The notes beneath the pieces are model-generated. The model worked only from the letters and a program-made list of their open reading frames with translations. It did no database searches and was not told where the DNA came from. Of a stretch of DNA of 64,000 bases, positions 1 to 11,506 are shown piece after piece. This DNA comes from Pyropia yezoensis (Eukaryota; Rhodophyta; Bangiophyceae; Bangiales; Bangiaceae). Position 1 is the first letter of the stretch, and each line of letters begins with the position of its first letter. The position numbers and the translations under genes are program-made. The stretch lies in NCBI GenBank assembly GCA_009829735.1, contig CM020619.1:17365816-17429815 (forward strand), read 5' to 3'.

Positions 1-3000
1 AGATTTAAGTTTTATCTGTTAAACTGAGCTGCTCCACTACTATCCGGGTTCGTGCGGTCAATTCAGCAGCTTACATAATGTGCGGACTCGTAGACGTGAT
101 TGACGCTGTGCCTGCGTCAGCGTGTGTCCTGCCGAGTCAGTCAAGAACAAAGAATGCTGTTGGTTTTGTTCATGAGCGCCAAGCTGTCAGCGGAAGAACC
201 AGTCTGAGTCTGACCTGACACACTTTTCTTGGCAAGATTACGCATCACCCAGCGAGACAGCTTTTGCTGGCCCATGCACAGTTCGCGTTTTGACTCCCCG
301 CTGGTGCGGTCATCAGATAATGCATGGACTGTACCAGTTTATGGACACGCCGTCTGACACTGCGTGTGCATCACCACAAGATCGGTTCGTGCATCAGCCA
401 TCCTTGTCTACAGAACTGGCTGCATCAGCCATCCTTGTCTGCAAGAATTGCTGCTTCAGCCATCGTGGTCTTCAAAAATGGCTGCGTCAGCCATGCGCCT
501 CACACGCCTCCAGTTTGGCCACCGCGGAGGTGTCACGGGGAGCGATGCAGGTGGGGCGCCGGACTTGCTGTTATGGCGCGCTTTCCCGGCGCGAAGTGGA
601 CACGCAAGAGGTAAAACATCGACCACCCGAGTTTCGCGACCATTCCTCACGCGGGACCCACAGTCTAAAGTTTCTTAATGTTTTTGACGACCGCTAACGT
701 ACAAAAAATGTTCACATTTGACTAATTCCAATATATATTCCTTGGAAATGGAGCACAACGGACGGACGGTAGCACAATCGACAGATCTCGGAGCCACGGT
801 CCTGACAGTATGGCGAACTCAAAAATGTTCAAAGCCAAAGAACATGACGTTTCTATCGTCATGCGCCACACATGCAAGAACAGCGCACTAAGTATATACA
901 AACTAAGTGGGTAATAGATACGTATAGTAGCCTACCCAGCGAAATTCTCCATGAGCGGGACTCCGACTCGTCCTGGTTTCAACCACATCATGATGGTCAT
1001 CAATCTGATAAAGAGAACTCTGTGCACTCGAAAAAGAGAAAACTGGCACCTCACACTCCGCCGTCACCACGAAGGAGCAGACACCACGCGCGACGTTCGT
1101 TCAGGACACCAGAGAACGCACAAGCCGCATCGATTCATTGACACGCCGTCTGATACTGCGTCTGCATCAATACAAAATCGGTAGGTCCATCAGTGATAAT
1201 AGCCTGCAAACGTGACTGTCTCAAGAAGCCGCTGCATGATATTCCGATGCTTGCCTGTCCTCTCGTGTCTCTGAGACTGAGCAGCAACAGTATTTACTGT
1301 CCGAGCTTGTGTGTTCAATTGAGCAGCTCCAATAATGCGCCGACCGCTTGACGTAATTGACGCTATGCCGACGACGAAATGTACAAGTGGCTGTGCTGGG
1401 TGGCCGCTGCGTGCATATGTAATGATGGCTTTGCGTGCGTGGGCTGAAGATTTAAGTTTTATCTGTTAAACTGAGCTGCTCCACTACTATCCGGGTTCGT
1501 GCGGTCAATTCAGCAGCTTACATAATGTGCGGACTCGTAGACGTGATTGACGCTGTGCCTGCGTCAGCGTGTGTCCTGCCGAGTCAGTCAAGAACAAAGA
1601 ATGCTGTTGGTTTTGTTCATGAGCGCCAAGCTGTCAGCGGAAGAACCAGTCTGAGTCTGACCTGACACACTTTTCTTGGCAAGATTACGCATCACCCAGC
1701 GAGACAGCTTTTGCTGGCCCATGCACAGTTCGCGTTTTGACTCCCCGCTGGTGCGGTCATCAGATAATGCATGGACTGTACCAGTTTATGGACACGCCGT
1801 CTGACACTGCGTGTGCATCACCACAAGATCGGTTCGTGCATCAGCCATCCTTGTCTACAGAACTGGCTGCATCAGCCATCCTTGTCTGCAAGAATTGCTG
1901 CTTCAGCCATCGTGGTCTTCAAAAATGGCTGCGTCAGCCATGCGCCTCACACGCCTCCAGTTTGGCCACCGCGGAGGTGTCACGGGGAGCGATGCAGGTG
2001 GGGCGCCGGACTTGCTGTTATGGCGCGCTTTCCCGGCGCGAAGTGGACACGCAAGAGGTAAAACATCGACCACCCGAGTTTCGCGACCATTCCTCACGCG
2101 GGACCCACAGTCTAAAGTTTCTTAATGTTTTTGACGACCGCTAACGTACAAAAAATGTTCACATTTGACTAATTCCAATATATATTCCTTGGAAATGGAG
2201 CACAACGGACGGACGGTAGCACAATCGACAGATCTCGGAGCCACGGTCCTGACAGTATGGCGAACTCAAAAATGTTCAAAGCCAAAGAACATGACGTTTC
2301 TATCGTCATGCGCCACACATGCAAGAACAGCGCACTAAGTATATACAAACTAAGTGGGTAATAGATACGTATAGTAGCCTACCCAGCGAAATTCTCCATG
2401 AGCGGGACTCCGACTCGTCCTGGTTTCAACCACATCATGATGGTCATCAATCTGATAAAGAGAACTCTGTGCACTCGAAAAAGAGAAAACTGGCACCTCA
2501 CACTCCGCCGTCACCACGAAGGAGCAGACACCACGCGCGACGTTCGTTCAGGACACCAGAGAACGCACAAGCCGCATCGATTCATTGACACGCCGTCTGA
2601 TACTGCGTCTGCATCAATACAAAATCGGTAGGTCCATCAGTGATAATAGCCTGCAAACGTGACTGTCTCAAGAAGCCGCTGCATGATATTCCGATGCTTG
2701 CCTGTCCTCTCGTGTCTCTGAGACTGAGCAGCAACAGTATTTACTGTCCGAGCTTGTGTGTTCAATTGAGCAGCTCCAATAATGCGCCGACCGCTTGACG
2801 TAATTGACGCTATGCCGACGACGAAATGTACAAGTGGCTGTGCTGGGTGGCCGCTGCGTGCATATGTAATGATGGCTTTGCGTGCGTGGGCTGAAGATTT
2901 AAGTTTTATCTGTTAAACTGAGCTGCTCCACTACTATCCGGGTTCGTGCGGTCAATTCAGCAGCTTACATAATGTGCGGACTCGTAGACGTGATTGACGC

Positions 3001-6000
3001 TGTGCCTGCGTCAGCGTGTGTCCTGCCGAGTCAGTCAAGAACAAAGAATGCTGTTGGTTTTGTTCATGAGCGCCAAGCTGTCAGCGGAAGAACCAGTCTG
3101 AGTCTGACCTGACACACTTTTCTTGGCAAGATTACGCATCACCCAGCGAGACAGCTTTTGCTGGCCCATGCACAGTTCGCGTTTTGACTCCCCGCTGGTG
3201 CGGTCATCAGATAATGCATGGACTGTACCAGTTTATGGACACGCCGTCTGACACTGCGTGTGCATCACCACAAGATCGGTTCGTGCATCAGCCATCCTTG
3301 TCTACAGAACTGGCTGCATCAGCCATCCTTGTCTGCAAGAATTGCTGCTTCAGCCATCGTGGTCTTCAAAAATGGCTGCGTCAGCCATGCGCCTCACACG
3401 CCTCCAGTTTGGCCACCGCGGAGGTGTCACGGGGAGCGATGCAGGTGGGGCGCCGGACTTGCTGTTATGGCGCGCTTTCCCGGCGCGAAGTGGACACGCA
3501 AGAGGTAAAACATCGACCACCCGAGTTTCGCGACCATTCCTCACGCGGGACCCACAGTCTAAAGTTTCTTAATGTTTTTGACGACCGCTAACGTACAAAA
3601 AATGTTCACATTTGACTAATTCCAATATATATTCCTTGGAAATGGAGCACAACGGACGGACGGTAGCACAATCGACAGATCTCGGAGCCACGGTCCTGAC
3701 AGTATGGCGAACTCAAAAATGTTCAAAGCCAAAGAACATGACGTTTCTATCGTCATGCGCCACACATGCAAGAACAGCGCACTAAGTATATACAAACTAA
3801 GTGGGTAATAGATACGTATAGTAGCCTACCCAGCGAAATTCTCCATGAGCGGGACTCCGACTCGTCCTGGTTTCAACCACATCATGATGGTCATCAATCT
3901 GATAAAGAGAACTCTGTGCACTCGAAAAAGAGAAAACTGGCACCTCACACTCCGCCGTCACCACGAAGGAGCAGACACCACGCGCGACGTTCGTTCAGGA
4001 CACCAGAGAACGCACAAGCCGCATCGATTCATTGACACGCCGTCTGATACTGCGTCTGCATCAATACAAAATCGGTAGGTCCATCAGTGATAATAGCCTG
4101 CAAACGTGACTGTCTCAAGAAGCCGCTGCATGATATTCCGATGCTTGCCTGTCCTCTCGTGTCTCTGAGACTGAGCAGCAACAGTATTTACTGTCCGAGC
4201 TTGTGTGTTCAATTGAGCAGCTCCAATAATGCGCCGACCGCTTGACGTAATTGACGCTATGCCGACGACGAAATGTACAAGTGGCTGTGCTGGGTGGCCG
4301 CTGCGTGCATATGTAATGATGGCTTTGCGTGCGTGGGCTGAAGATTTAAGTTTTATCTGTTAAACTGAGCTGCTCCACTACTATCCGGGTTCGTGCGGTC
4401 AATTCAGCAGCTTACATAATGTGCGGACTCGTAGACGTGATTGACGCTGTGCCTGCGTCAGCGTGTGTCCTGCCGAGTCAGTCAAGAACAAAGAATGCTG
4501 TTGGTTTTGTTCATGAGCGCCAAGCTGTCAGCGGAAGAACCAGTCTGAGTCTGACCTGAGACACTTTTCTTGGCAAGATTACGCATCACCCAGCGAGACA
4601 GCTTTTGCTGGCCCATGCACAGTTCGCGTTTTGACTCCCCGCTGGTGCGGTCATCAGATAATGCATGGACTGTACCAGTTTATGGACACGCCGTCTGACA
4701 CTGCGTGTGCATCACCACAAGATCGGTTCGTGCATCAGCCATCCTTGTCTACAGAACTGGCTGCATCAGCCATCCTTGTCTGCAAGAATTGCTGCTTCAG
4801 CCATCGTGGTCTTCAAAAATGGCTGCGTCAGCCATGCGCCTCACACGCCTCCAGTTTGGCCACCGCGGAGGTGTCACGGGGAGCGATGCAGGTGGGGCGC
4901 CGGACTTGCTGTTATGGCGCGCTTTCCCGGCGCGAAGTGGACACGCAAGAGGTAAAACATCGACCACCCGAGTTTCGCGACCATTCCTCACGCGGGACCC
5001 ACAGTCTAAAGTTTCTTAATGTTTTTGACGACCGCTAACGTACAAAAAATGTTCACATTTGACTAATTCCAATATATATTCCTTGGAAATGGAGCACAAC
5101 GGACGGACGGTAGCACAATCGACAGATCTCGGAGCCACGGTCCTGACAGTATGGCGAACTCAAAAATGTTCAAAGCCAAAGAACATGACGTTTCTATCGT
5201 CATGCGCCACACATGCAAGAACAGCGCACTAAGTATATACAAACTAAGTGGGTAATAGATACGTATAGTAGCCTACCCAGCGAAATTCTCCATGAGCGGG
5301 ACTCCGACTCGTCCTGGTTTCAACCACATCATGATGGTCATCAATCTGATAAAGAGAACTCTGTGCACTCGAAAAAGAGAAAACTGGCACCTCACACTCC
5401 GCCGTCACCACGAAGGAGCAGACACCACGCGCGACGTTCGTTCAGGACACCAGAGAACGCACAAGCCGCATCGATTCATTGACACGCCGTCTGATACTGC
5501 GTCTGCATCAATACAAAATCGGTAGGTCCATCAGTGATAATAGCCTGCAAACGTGACTGTCTCAAGAAGCCGCTGCATGATATTCCGATGCTTGCCTGTC
5601 CTCTCGTGTCTCTGAGACTGAGCAGCAACAGTATTTACTGTCCGAGCTTGTGTGTTCAATTGAGCAGCTCCAATAATGCGCCGACCGCTTGACGTAATTG
5701 ACGCTATGCCGACGACGAAATGTACAAGTGGCTGTGCTGGGTGGCCGCTGCGTGCATATGTAATGATGGCTTTGCGTGCGTGGGCTGAAGATTTAAGTTT
5801 TATCTGTTAAACTGAGCTGCTCCACTACTATCCGGGTTCGTGCGGTCAATTCAGCAGCTTACATAATGTGCGGACTCGTAGACGTGATTGACGCTGTGCC
5901 TGCGTCAGCGTGTGTCCTGCCGAGTCAGTCAAGAACAAAGAATGCTGTTGGTTTTGTTCATGAGCGCCAAGCTGTCAGCGGAAGAACCAGTCTGAGTCTG

Positions 6001-7617
6001 ACCTGAGACACTTTTCTTGGCAAGATTACGCATCACCCAGCGAGACAGCTTTTGCTGGCCCATGCACAGTTCGCGTTTTGACTCCCCGCTGGTGCGGTCA
6101 TCAGATAATGCATGGACTGTACCAGTTTATGGACACGCCGTCTGACACTGCGTGTGCATCACCACAAGATCGGTTCGTGCATCAGCCATCCTTGTCTACA
6201 GAACTGGCTGCATCAGCCATCCTTGTCTGCAAGAATTGCTGCTTCAGCCATCGTGGTCTTCAAAAATGGCTGCGTCAGCCATGCGCCTCACACGCCTCCA
6301 GTTTGGCCACCGCGGAGGTGTCACGGGGAGCGATGCAGGTGGGGCGCCGGACTTGCTGTTATGGCGCGCTTTCCCGGCGCGAAGTGGACACGCAAGAGGT
6401 AAAACATCGACCACCCGAGTTTCGCGACCATTCCTCACGCGGGACCCACAGTCTAAAGTTTCTTAATGTTTTTGACGACCGCTAACGTACAAAAAATGTT
6501 CACATTTGACTAATTCCAATATATATTCCTTGGAAATGGAGCACAACGGACGGACGGTAGCACAATCGACAGATCTCGGAGCCACGGTCCTGACAGTATG
6601 GCGAACTCAAAAATGTTCAAAGCCAAAGAACATGACGTTTCTATCGTCATGCGCCACACATGCAAGAACAGCGCACTAAGTATATACAAACTAAGTGGGT
6701 AATAGATACGTATAGTAGCCTACCCAGCGAAATTCTCCATGAGCGGGACTCCGACTCGTCCTGGTTTCAACCACATCATGATTGTCATCAATCTGATAAA
6801 GAGAACTCTGTGCACTCGAAAAAGAGAAAACTGGCACCTCACACTCCGCCGTCACCACGAAGGAGCAGACACCACGCGCGACGTTCGTTCAGGACACCAG
6901 AGAACGCACAAGCCGCATCGATTCATTGACACGCCGTCTGATACTGCGTCTGCATCAATACAAAATCGGTAGGTCCATCAGTGATAATAGCCTGCAAACG
7001 TGACTGTCTCAAGAAGCCGCTGCATGATGTTCCGATGCTTGCCTGTCCTCTCGTGTCTCTGAGACTGAGCAGCAACAGTATTTACTGTCCGAGCTTGTGT
7101 GTTCAATTGAGCAGCTCCAATAATGCGCCGACCGCTTGACGTAATTGACGCTATGCCGACGACGAAATGTACAAGTGGCTGTGCTGGGTGGCCGCTGCGT
7201 GCATATGTAATGATGGCTTTGCGTGCGTGGGCTGAAGATTTAAGTTTTATCTGTTAAACTGAGCTGCTCCACTACTATCCGGGTTCGTGCGGTCAATTCA
7301 GCAGCTTACATAATGTGCGGACTCGTAGACGTGATTGACGCTGTGCCTGCGTCAGCGTGTGTCCTGCCGAGTCAGTCAAGAACAAAGAATGCTGTTGGTT
7401 TTGCTCATGAGCGCCAAGCTGTCAGCGGAAGAACCAGTCTGAGTCTGACCTGAGACACTTTTCTTGGCAAGATTACGCATCGCCCAGCGAGACAGCTTTT
7501 GCTGGCCCATGCACAGTTCGCGTTTTGACTCCCCACTGGTGCGGTCATCAGATAATGCATGGACTGTACCAGTTTATGGACACGCCGTCTGACACTGCGT
7601 ATGCATCACCACAAGAT
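1..7617. repeat. 1447-bp satellite array, five full units plus 382 bp of a sixth
   Basis: Units begin at 1, 1448, 2895, 4342, 5789 and 7236 with the same opening (agatttaagttttatctg). They are nearly identical; variants include cctgaCaca in units 1-3 against cctgaGaca in units 4-6, and several private changes in units 5 and 6, which suggests that differences accumulate toward the array edge. The sixth unit breaks off at about 7617, where a 710-bp satellite begins. Short ORFs of 64-135 codons recur in every unit but overlap in several frames on both strands, show no recognisable domain, and are best read as chance. The window starts inside the array, so its full length is unknown. Confidence 0.97.
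389..497. repeat. ~31-33 bp minisatellite inside each 1447-bp unit
   Basis: About three and a half tandem copies of a ~32-bp motif built on ctgcatcagccatccttg. The copies differ by a few bases. The block recurs at the same place in all units reaching this far (+1447, +2894 and so on). Two other parts of the unit are also diverged direct repeats: the gacacgccgtctga-actgcgt stretches near 346 and 1139, and the stretches near 61 and 1316 containing ttgacgct-tgcc. Confidence 0.7.
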
Positions 7618-7965
7618 CCAAATTCTTCTATTCGGCTACAGCTCTTATCTCAGCTGTCGAGTTCACACTCGGCTGCTACGGAGTGGGACTGGGATTGCGG
7701 TGAGGAGAGCCAACTCTGATGGGCACACCCAGCGGGATGGACCGGGGCGGGAAGAGGGAAAGCTCGCGTCTGACGGAGTGAAAAATTGGCTGTCCACAGG
7801 CGACGCAACGTGATCAACTAAACGGAAGTGAGGCGTTTTTTGTGTCCATCGTCGAGTCCCAAACCACGGCACACACGTGCACAACAGACGAACACGTGCA
7901 CGCAAGTGTGCTGTTGCACTACCAATGCACGGATTTCATTGGAATTCGGCACAGTGGGCGGGGTC
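7618..7965. repeat. Partial 710-bp satellite unit at the satellite/module junction
   Basis: From ccaaattcttct onward the sequence matches the 3' half of the 710-bp unit (ttcggctacagctctt through gcacagtgggcggggtc). It lies directly against the truncated sixth 1447-bp unit, so this is the breakpoint between two unrelated satellites. It ends at 7965, where the module-specific sequence begins, exactly as the complete array ends at 20851 before module 2. Confidence 0.9.
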
Positions 7966-8061
7966 GAATAGTTTTATCGGCGTTTCTCCATGAACCAAGA
8001 CATTTTCTCTTGTTCTTGAAGCATGCTGACGACTAGGCCACGAAGCTGTCTATATTTCTAG

Positions 8062-9306
8062 CCGCTGCCGTTCGCTGAGGCCGCCGTGGCATACCACGCA
8101 GCTGCCGCTGCGCTCCTGCAGCCTGCCGACTGTAAAAGGCTTATCGTGGAGAAGGCCACCGCGGGTGCGAAGGAGGCTGCGATGTTGATTGTGCACATAG
8201 CGCTGCAGGCGGGACTTTTGCCGTCGCAGCAAGTCGTCGACCGCCGTATTGTCGACATGAAGGTGGCTGACCAGGTCGAAAGGGACACGCTGTGCAGCGT
8301 GATGCAGCGCGTCGCCTCGCTGACCGAGTCGGACGGCAAGACGAAGGATTTCGTTGCGTTGGCGCGGAGTGCGAGCGGTGTTGGAGGACCTGAGCTCGAG
8401 GCATCGCGACCTGCTGACTGCATACCTTCCAATTCAGAACGGCGAAGTGTAGTGACACCCGCTGTGCTCATCGCAGCCACACACCCTGGCCCAGCTCTGG
8501 ACAGTGATTCTACTTTTGCCGGTATGACACCCGCTCCTGGATCATCCCGCAGCAGCCCTGCTGGGACTAGCATTCCATTCGCGGGTAAGCGGACGGAGTC
8601 GCTGTCGACGGAGTCGCTGTCGACTTGGAAAGGACGTGCAGGTGCATTTGGTAGGCGCTTCAGCTCATCGTCGACGCCGCACCGTCCCGTTTCCTCGCTG
8701 TTGGTACCCGGGTCTGTCGTAAGAAAGACGCGTATAGTGCGATCACTGGTTGTTGACACTCCGTACCACTCTGGAGTTCCTGGCGGTGAATCTTTGTCAG
8801 CCTCTTCACCTTCAGACGCGAGGAGGAGCAAGCCGGGGCTGGGTGAAAGACTCGACTTCGATGAAATCGAACCAAGAGGTGTTAAGGCGTCCGCTGTGGA
8901 GCGGTTCACGGGACAGGACAGGAAGGTAGGCGGTACCGGCATTTCGATCGTCATTACGCGGTCCGCTACGGCCGCCCAGGCCTTGGAAGCTGTCATTTCG
9001 GCGGACCTCGGTGGTGCGGACGTGATCGCCTCGCGTGCTGCGCCGCGAAGCTCACGGACCGCCACGGCCGCCAAGGCCTTGGCGGCCGACACGTCGGCGG
9101 ACGCTGGAGTCGGGGACGTAGTCGCCCCGCGCGCTGTGCAGCGGAGCACCGGGACGGCCACGGCCGCCAAAACGCTGGCGGCGGACACTTCGGCGGAGCT
9201 TGGTGATGGGGACGTGGTCGCCTTGCTCCCCGCTTCGCCGAGCACGTGGACGGCCACGGCCGCCAAGGCGCTGGCGGCGGACACGTCTGCGGTGTTTTGG
9301 TGGTGA
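8062..9306 (+). CDS. ORF with C-terminal 32-residue repeats (exon of an interrupted gene)
   Basis: An open frame of 415 codons starts directly after a plausible 3' splice site (ttctag, AG at 8060-8061; copy 2 keeps AG as ttttag). There is no ATG at its head, and the first in-frame ATG is near 8182, so I read it as an internal exon. The N-terminal third is Ala/Val-rich and may be helical. A Ser/Thr/Pro-rich middle follows. The C terminus holds four copies of a 32-residue unit with consensus TATAAKALAADTSA, of which the last is cut by a TGA at 9304-9306. After a small frame change, further repeat sequence continues up to the transposon at 9379 and resumes beyond it at 16388. No known family is recognised. 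The opposite strand is also open for about 400 codons, a GC-rich shadow; the plus strand is preferred because it joins the downstream Ulp1-like segment. Confidence 0.45.
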   Translation, partial: PLPFAEAAVAYHAAAAALLQPADCKRLIVEKATAGAKEAAMLIVHIALQAGLLPSQQVVDRRIVDMKVADQVERDTLCSVMQRVASLTESDGKTKDFVALARSASGVGGPELEASRPADCIPSNSERRSVVTPAVLIAATHPGPALDSDSTFAGMTPAPGSSRSSPAGTSIPFAGKRTESLSTESLSTWKGRAGAFGRRFSSSSTPHRPVSSLLVPGSVVRKTRIVRSLVVDTPYHSGVPGGESLSASSPSDARRSKPGLGERLDFDEIEPRGVKASAVERFTGQDRKVGGTGISIVITRSATAAQALEAVISADLGGADVIASRAAPRSSRTATAAKALAADTSADAGVGDVVAPRAVQRSTGTATAAKTLAADTSAELGDGDVVALLPASPSTWTATAAKALAADTSAVFWW

Positions 9307-9378
9307 GGTCATGGTCGCGGCGCGTGATGCGCCGACAAGCACCCGGACGGCCACGGCCGCGAGGGCACTGGCGGCCGA
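8962..9378 (+). repeat. 96-nt minisatellite coding for 32-residue units
   Basis: Four units and part of a fifth of 96 nt, each containing acggccacggccgccaaggc or a close variant. A further unit lies on the far side of the transposon from 16388 (ggtggtgaggtcgtggtc matches ggtggtgaggtcatggtc at 9299), which places the transposon inside this array. Confidence 0.85.
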
Positions 9379-9405
9379 CCCTACAACAAAAATAACTTCG
9401 ATATC
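9379..9405 (+). repeat. Left terminal inverted repeat of the Tnp2-type element
   Basis: Pairs with 16361-16387 over 27 nt with two mismatches (tt versus cc at 9397-9398): CCCTACAACAAAAATAAC, two variable bases, then CGATATC. The copy-2 counterpart starts at 22264. Confidence 0.85.
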
Positions 9406-9713
9406 TGGGTTTTCTGGACCCACAGGCGGACACCTCTGGGACTGGTCGAAAACCCTGCATATGATTTCTCCAGCCATGACCGGAGAGCACAGTCGCCCAC
9501 AAGACGGAGTCGCAACCGCCATGCTCGCTGTGCCGCAGACCCCAAGTTGTTAGCCTGGGCACTCATCACAGGTGCGGCAACGACGTGCGGTGCGATCAAG
9601 AGAGCGCTCAGGGCGTGCATACGGGCCGCTCTCATGACCTAAGGTTGTGCGGCCACCCAAAGAGCAGACCCGGTTCCTGCACCTTAGAACCCGTACATCC
9701 GGGGTCCTCCATG

Positions 9714-9766
9714 GAGAAACCCGGACATCCGGGTTTCTCTATGACAGAACCCAGATATCTGGGTTC
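9714..9766. promoter_or_regulatory. Subterminal palindromic repeats, probable transposase-binding sites
   Basis: Two adjacent dyads share the aaccc..gggtt theme found just inside the ends. 9714-9739 is a 26-nt palindrome with only its two central bases mismatched, and 9747-9766 is a perfect 20-nt palindrome (GAACCCAGATATCTGGGTTC). Half-sites recur at 9399-9415 and 9769-9777, and near the right end at 16334-16371 (aaccccgatta and tatcggggtt). In CACTA elements, subterminal repeats bind the TnpA-type protein; that role here is inferred. Repeated at 22599-22651. Confidence 0.6.
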
Positions 9767-9878
9767 AGAAACCCCGATTATGTGTGACTTTGATTTGCTA
9801 CGGATCATCCTCAGCGTCTCACGGGACCGCTCTCGAAGTCAAGCCCCATCCCCGCCCAGGATGCCTGCGCACGTAAAA

Positions 9879-9936
9879 CAGATCACGCTGCAATATTGCG
9901 ATATATATATACATCGCAATACTGCAGCGTGATCTG
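9879..9936. repeat. 58-bp near-perfect palindrome
   Basis: The arms cagatcacgctgca and tgcagcgtgatctg flank an AT-rich centre, and almost every base of the 58 pairs. It could extrude as a cruciform or form a hairpin in RNA. It opens the only AT-rich stretch (to about 10140) of an otherwise GC-rich element, in which I see no gene. It is conserved at 22764-22821. Confidence 0.85.
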
Positions 9937-10464
9937 ATATATATGTGAGGTTATAAAGCCGACCATAATACCCGGCAAATTTAAAAGTATTTTCAAACAG
10001 CGACCACGCACAATCATGCGTCATTTTCCACATTGAGGGCATGATTGGATATCCCAAATACTGTTATTTTTGAAAGTGGACCGTATCTAGAGAGGTCATT
10101 GATTTCTGACATTCGTTGTCTTACATTATATTTCTAAAATACTCTACTTCTCCATCCAGTGGCCCCGCTGGTGGTGGCGGTGCTCTATGCTCGCCATTCG
10201 CACCGAAGGCACTCCCTGCGGGCGGCATCGGCTCCCCCGTCTCCCTGTTCCCCGCCACTCGAGAGCGAACCACACTCTCCAAGTGGCGAGAGATTAGAGC
10301 GCAAGCCCCCCAACTTCGCATACATTGTCGAAGAGGGGCCTTAACAGCCTCCAAAGCAACGGCTGCGCGCAAGAGCTTCTCAAATGGTTGGTTAGTCAGC
10401 GTGCGGGTCCGGTCCAAGCCCCGACTCGCGCGTCGCGTGCGGGAGTTGAGCCTGTTGCGGTCGC

Positions 10465-11214
10465 TCAACCCGTACCCGAGGTGCCCCCCCCCAGAGAGGC
10501 TGATCTTCTAAAGGGCTTCGCGGGCGACGGAAACTGTACCCGACTCGCGACTAGGCACAAGTAAACCCCCCCTCCCCACCGAGAGCCGTCGGCTGGCTCG
10601 CCCCGCCAACCGCCGGTTGCCGGGCACCCCCGCGTCCTCCGAGGCGTGCGCCGGGGGGGGCCGGGGGGGGGGAGGGGGGGTCGGGGGCTGGGCGGGGGGG
10701 GGGGGGGCGGGGGGGCGGCGGCCGGGGGGGGGGGGGGGGCACGTGAGCCGGAGAAGACCCGCCGCGCGAGCGGGGAGGAGGAGGAGGGGGGACGGTGGGG
10801 TTTGTCCTCCGCGCAGGAGGTGCTTGCAGTCCGGTGGCAGCGGGAGTGGCTCGCCCGAGTGCCCTCAGCGACGGTGCGCAGCTTGGAAGGCGCGGAGGAA
10901 GGGGCGGGGGGCGGAAGGGGCCCAGCCGACGATCGCGGTCGCGGAGGGAGGGGGGCAAGAGGCAATGGCGCAGGGGTAGGAGGCGCGCACCCCGCGCAAA
11001 AGGCTTGTGCAGCAGGGGCGGCTGCCTGCATGACTTCCGTGACTGCCAAAGGAAGAAAAAAAGACAGACATGAGGTTATGAGGTGCGACAGCAGAACACA
11101 AGAACGGGGGTCGCGTCAGAGAGCTGGTCAAGAACAGAACAGGGAGACAGAACCTTTCTCTTTCTCACCAGCTCAATAGATTAGATGGGCGTGCATCGTA
11201 CCTGGTGTTGCCAT
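10465..11214 (-). CDS. Proline-rich protein gene with one intron (second gene of the transposon)
   Basis: Reading the minus strand, ATG at 11214-11212 (ccATGG context) gives Met-Ala-Thr-Pro and reaches a GT donor at 11201. A pyrimidine-rich tract ends in ttggcAG at 11043, after which the frame continues (Val-Thr-Glu-Val-Met-Gln) to a stop at 10465. The intron is 159 nt, phase 1. The product is about 196 residues, or about 244 if an in-frame ATG at 11358 is used. It is extremely rich in Pro, Ala, Arg and Ser, with no domain I recognise. A promoter with TATA and CCAAT boxes lies just upstream. By position it could be the TnpA-like partner of the transposase, but this is inference. The second half crosses homopolymer G tracts, so its C terminus is uncertain. 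Confidence 0.45.
10651..10739 (+). repeat. Poly-G/G-run tract
   Basis: Runs of 7 to 17 G with only short interruptions, ending at cacgtgag. On the minus strand it would encode proline-rich sequence within the gene at 10465-11214. Run lengths differ slightly from 23536-23624, which shifts the reading frame between copies, so base calls here are unreliable. The tract could form G-quadruplexes. Confidence 0.8.
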
Positions 11215-11410
11215 GGATTGAGAGAGCAAACGCGCCTGCGCGGGGCGGGTTGAGGGCGGGAGACCCCGCTTCCTAGCCGGGGCCGTAGTGGATGTGGGCG
11301 TGGCCGCTGTGCAGCAGCAGGCGCGACACGACGGCCAGAGGGACGCAAAGCTTGGCACGGTCGTCGTCGACGGGCCGCGAGCACAGCACGTAGCGCAACC
11401 GTCGTCAGCG

Positions 11411-11506
11411 CTTTATATACGCGCGCGCGGTGGGGTGGGAGCTCCTAGCAAAGCAGACGCTGAAAGTGGCGCGCCCTCATTGGGGTCCGTGAACGCATCT
11501 GATTGG
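11411..11506 (-). promoter_or_regulatory. TATA/CCAAT promoter for the proline-rich gene
   Basis: On the minus strand GTATATAAAG occupies 11420-11411, and CCAAT boxes lie upstream at 11483-11479 and 11506-11502. Transcription would start near 11385, ahead of the ATG codons at 11358 and 11214. The same sites are present in copy 2 about 12885 bases on. Confidence 0.55.

Noticed and set aside
290-697. 135-, 96-, 104- and 89-codon ORFs in every 1447-bp unit
   Set aside because: They overlap each other in different frames and contain the minisatellite; identity between units reflects array homogenisation, not coding constraint.
1-7617. CRISPR array or rDNA spacer
   Set aside because: Units are 1447 bp without short repeat-spacer structure, and no rRNA sequence is recognisable.
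8058-9284. 408-codon minus-strand ORF opposite the 32-residue-repeat ORF
   Set aside because: Shadow of the plus-strand frame in GC-rich DNA; it has no relation to the downstream Cys-rich or Ulp1-like segment.
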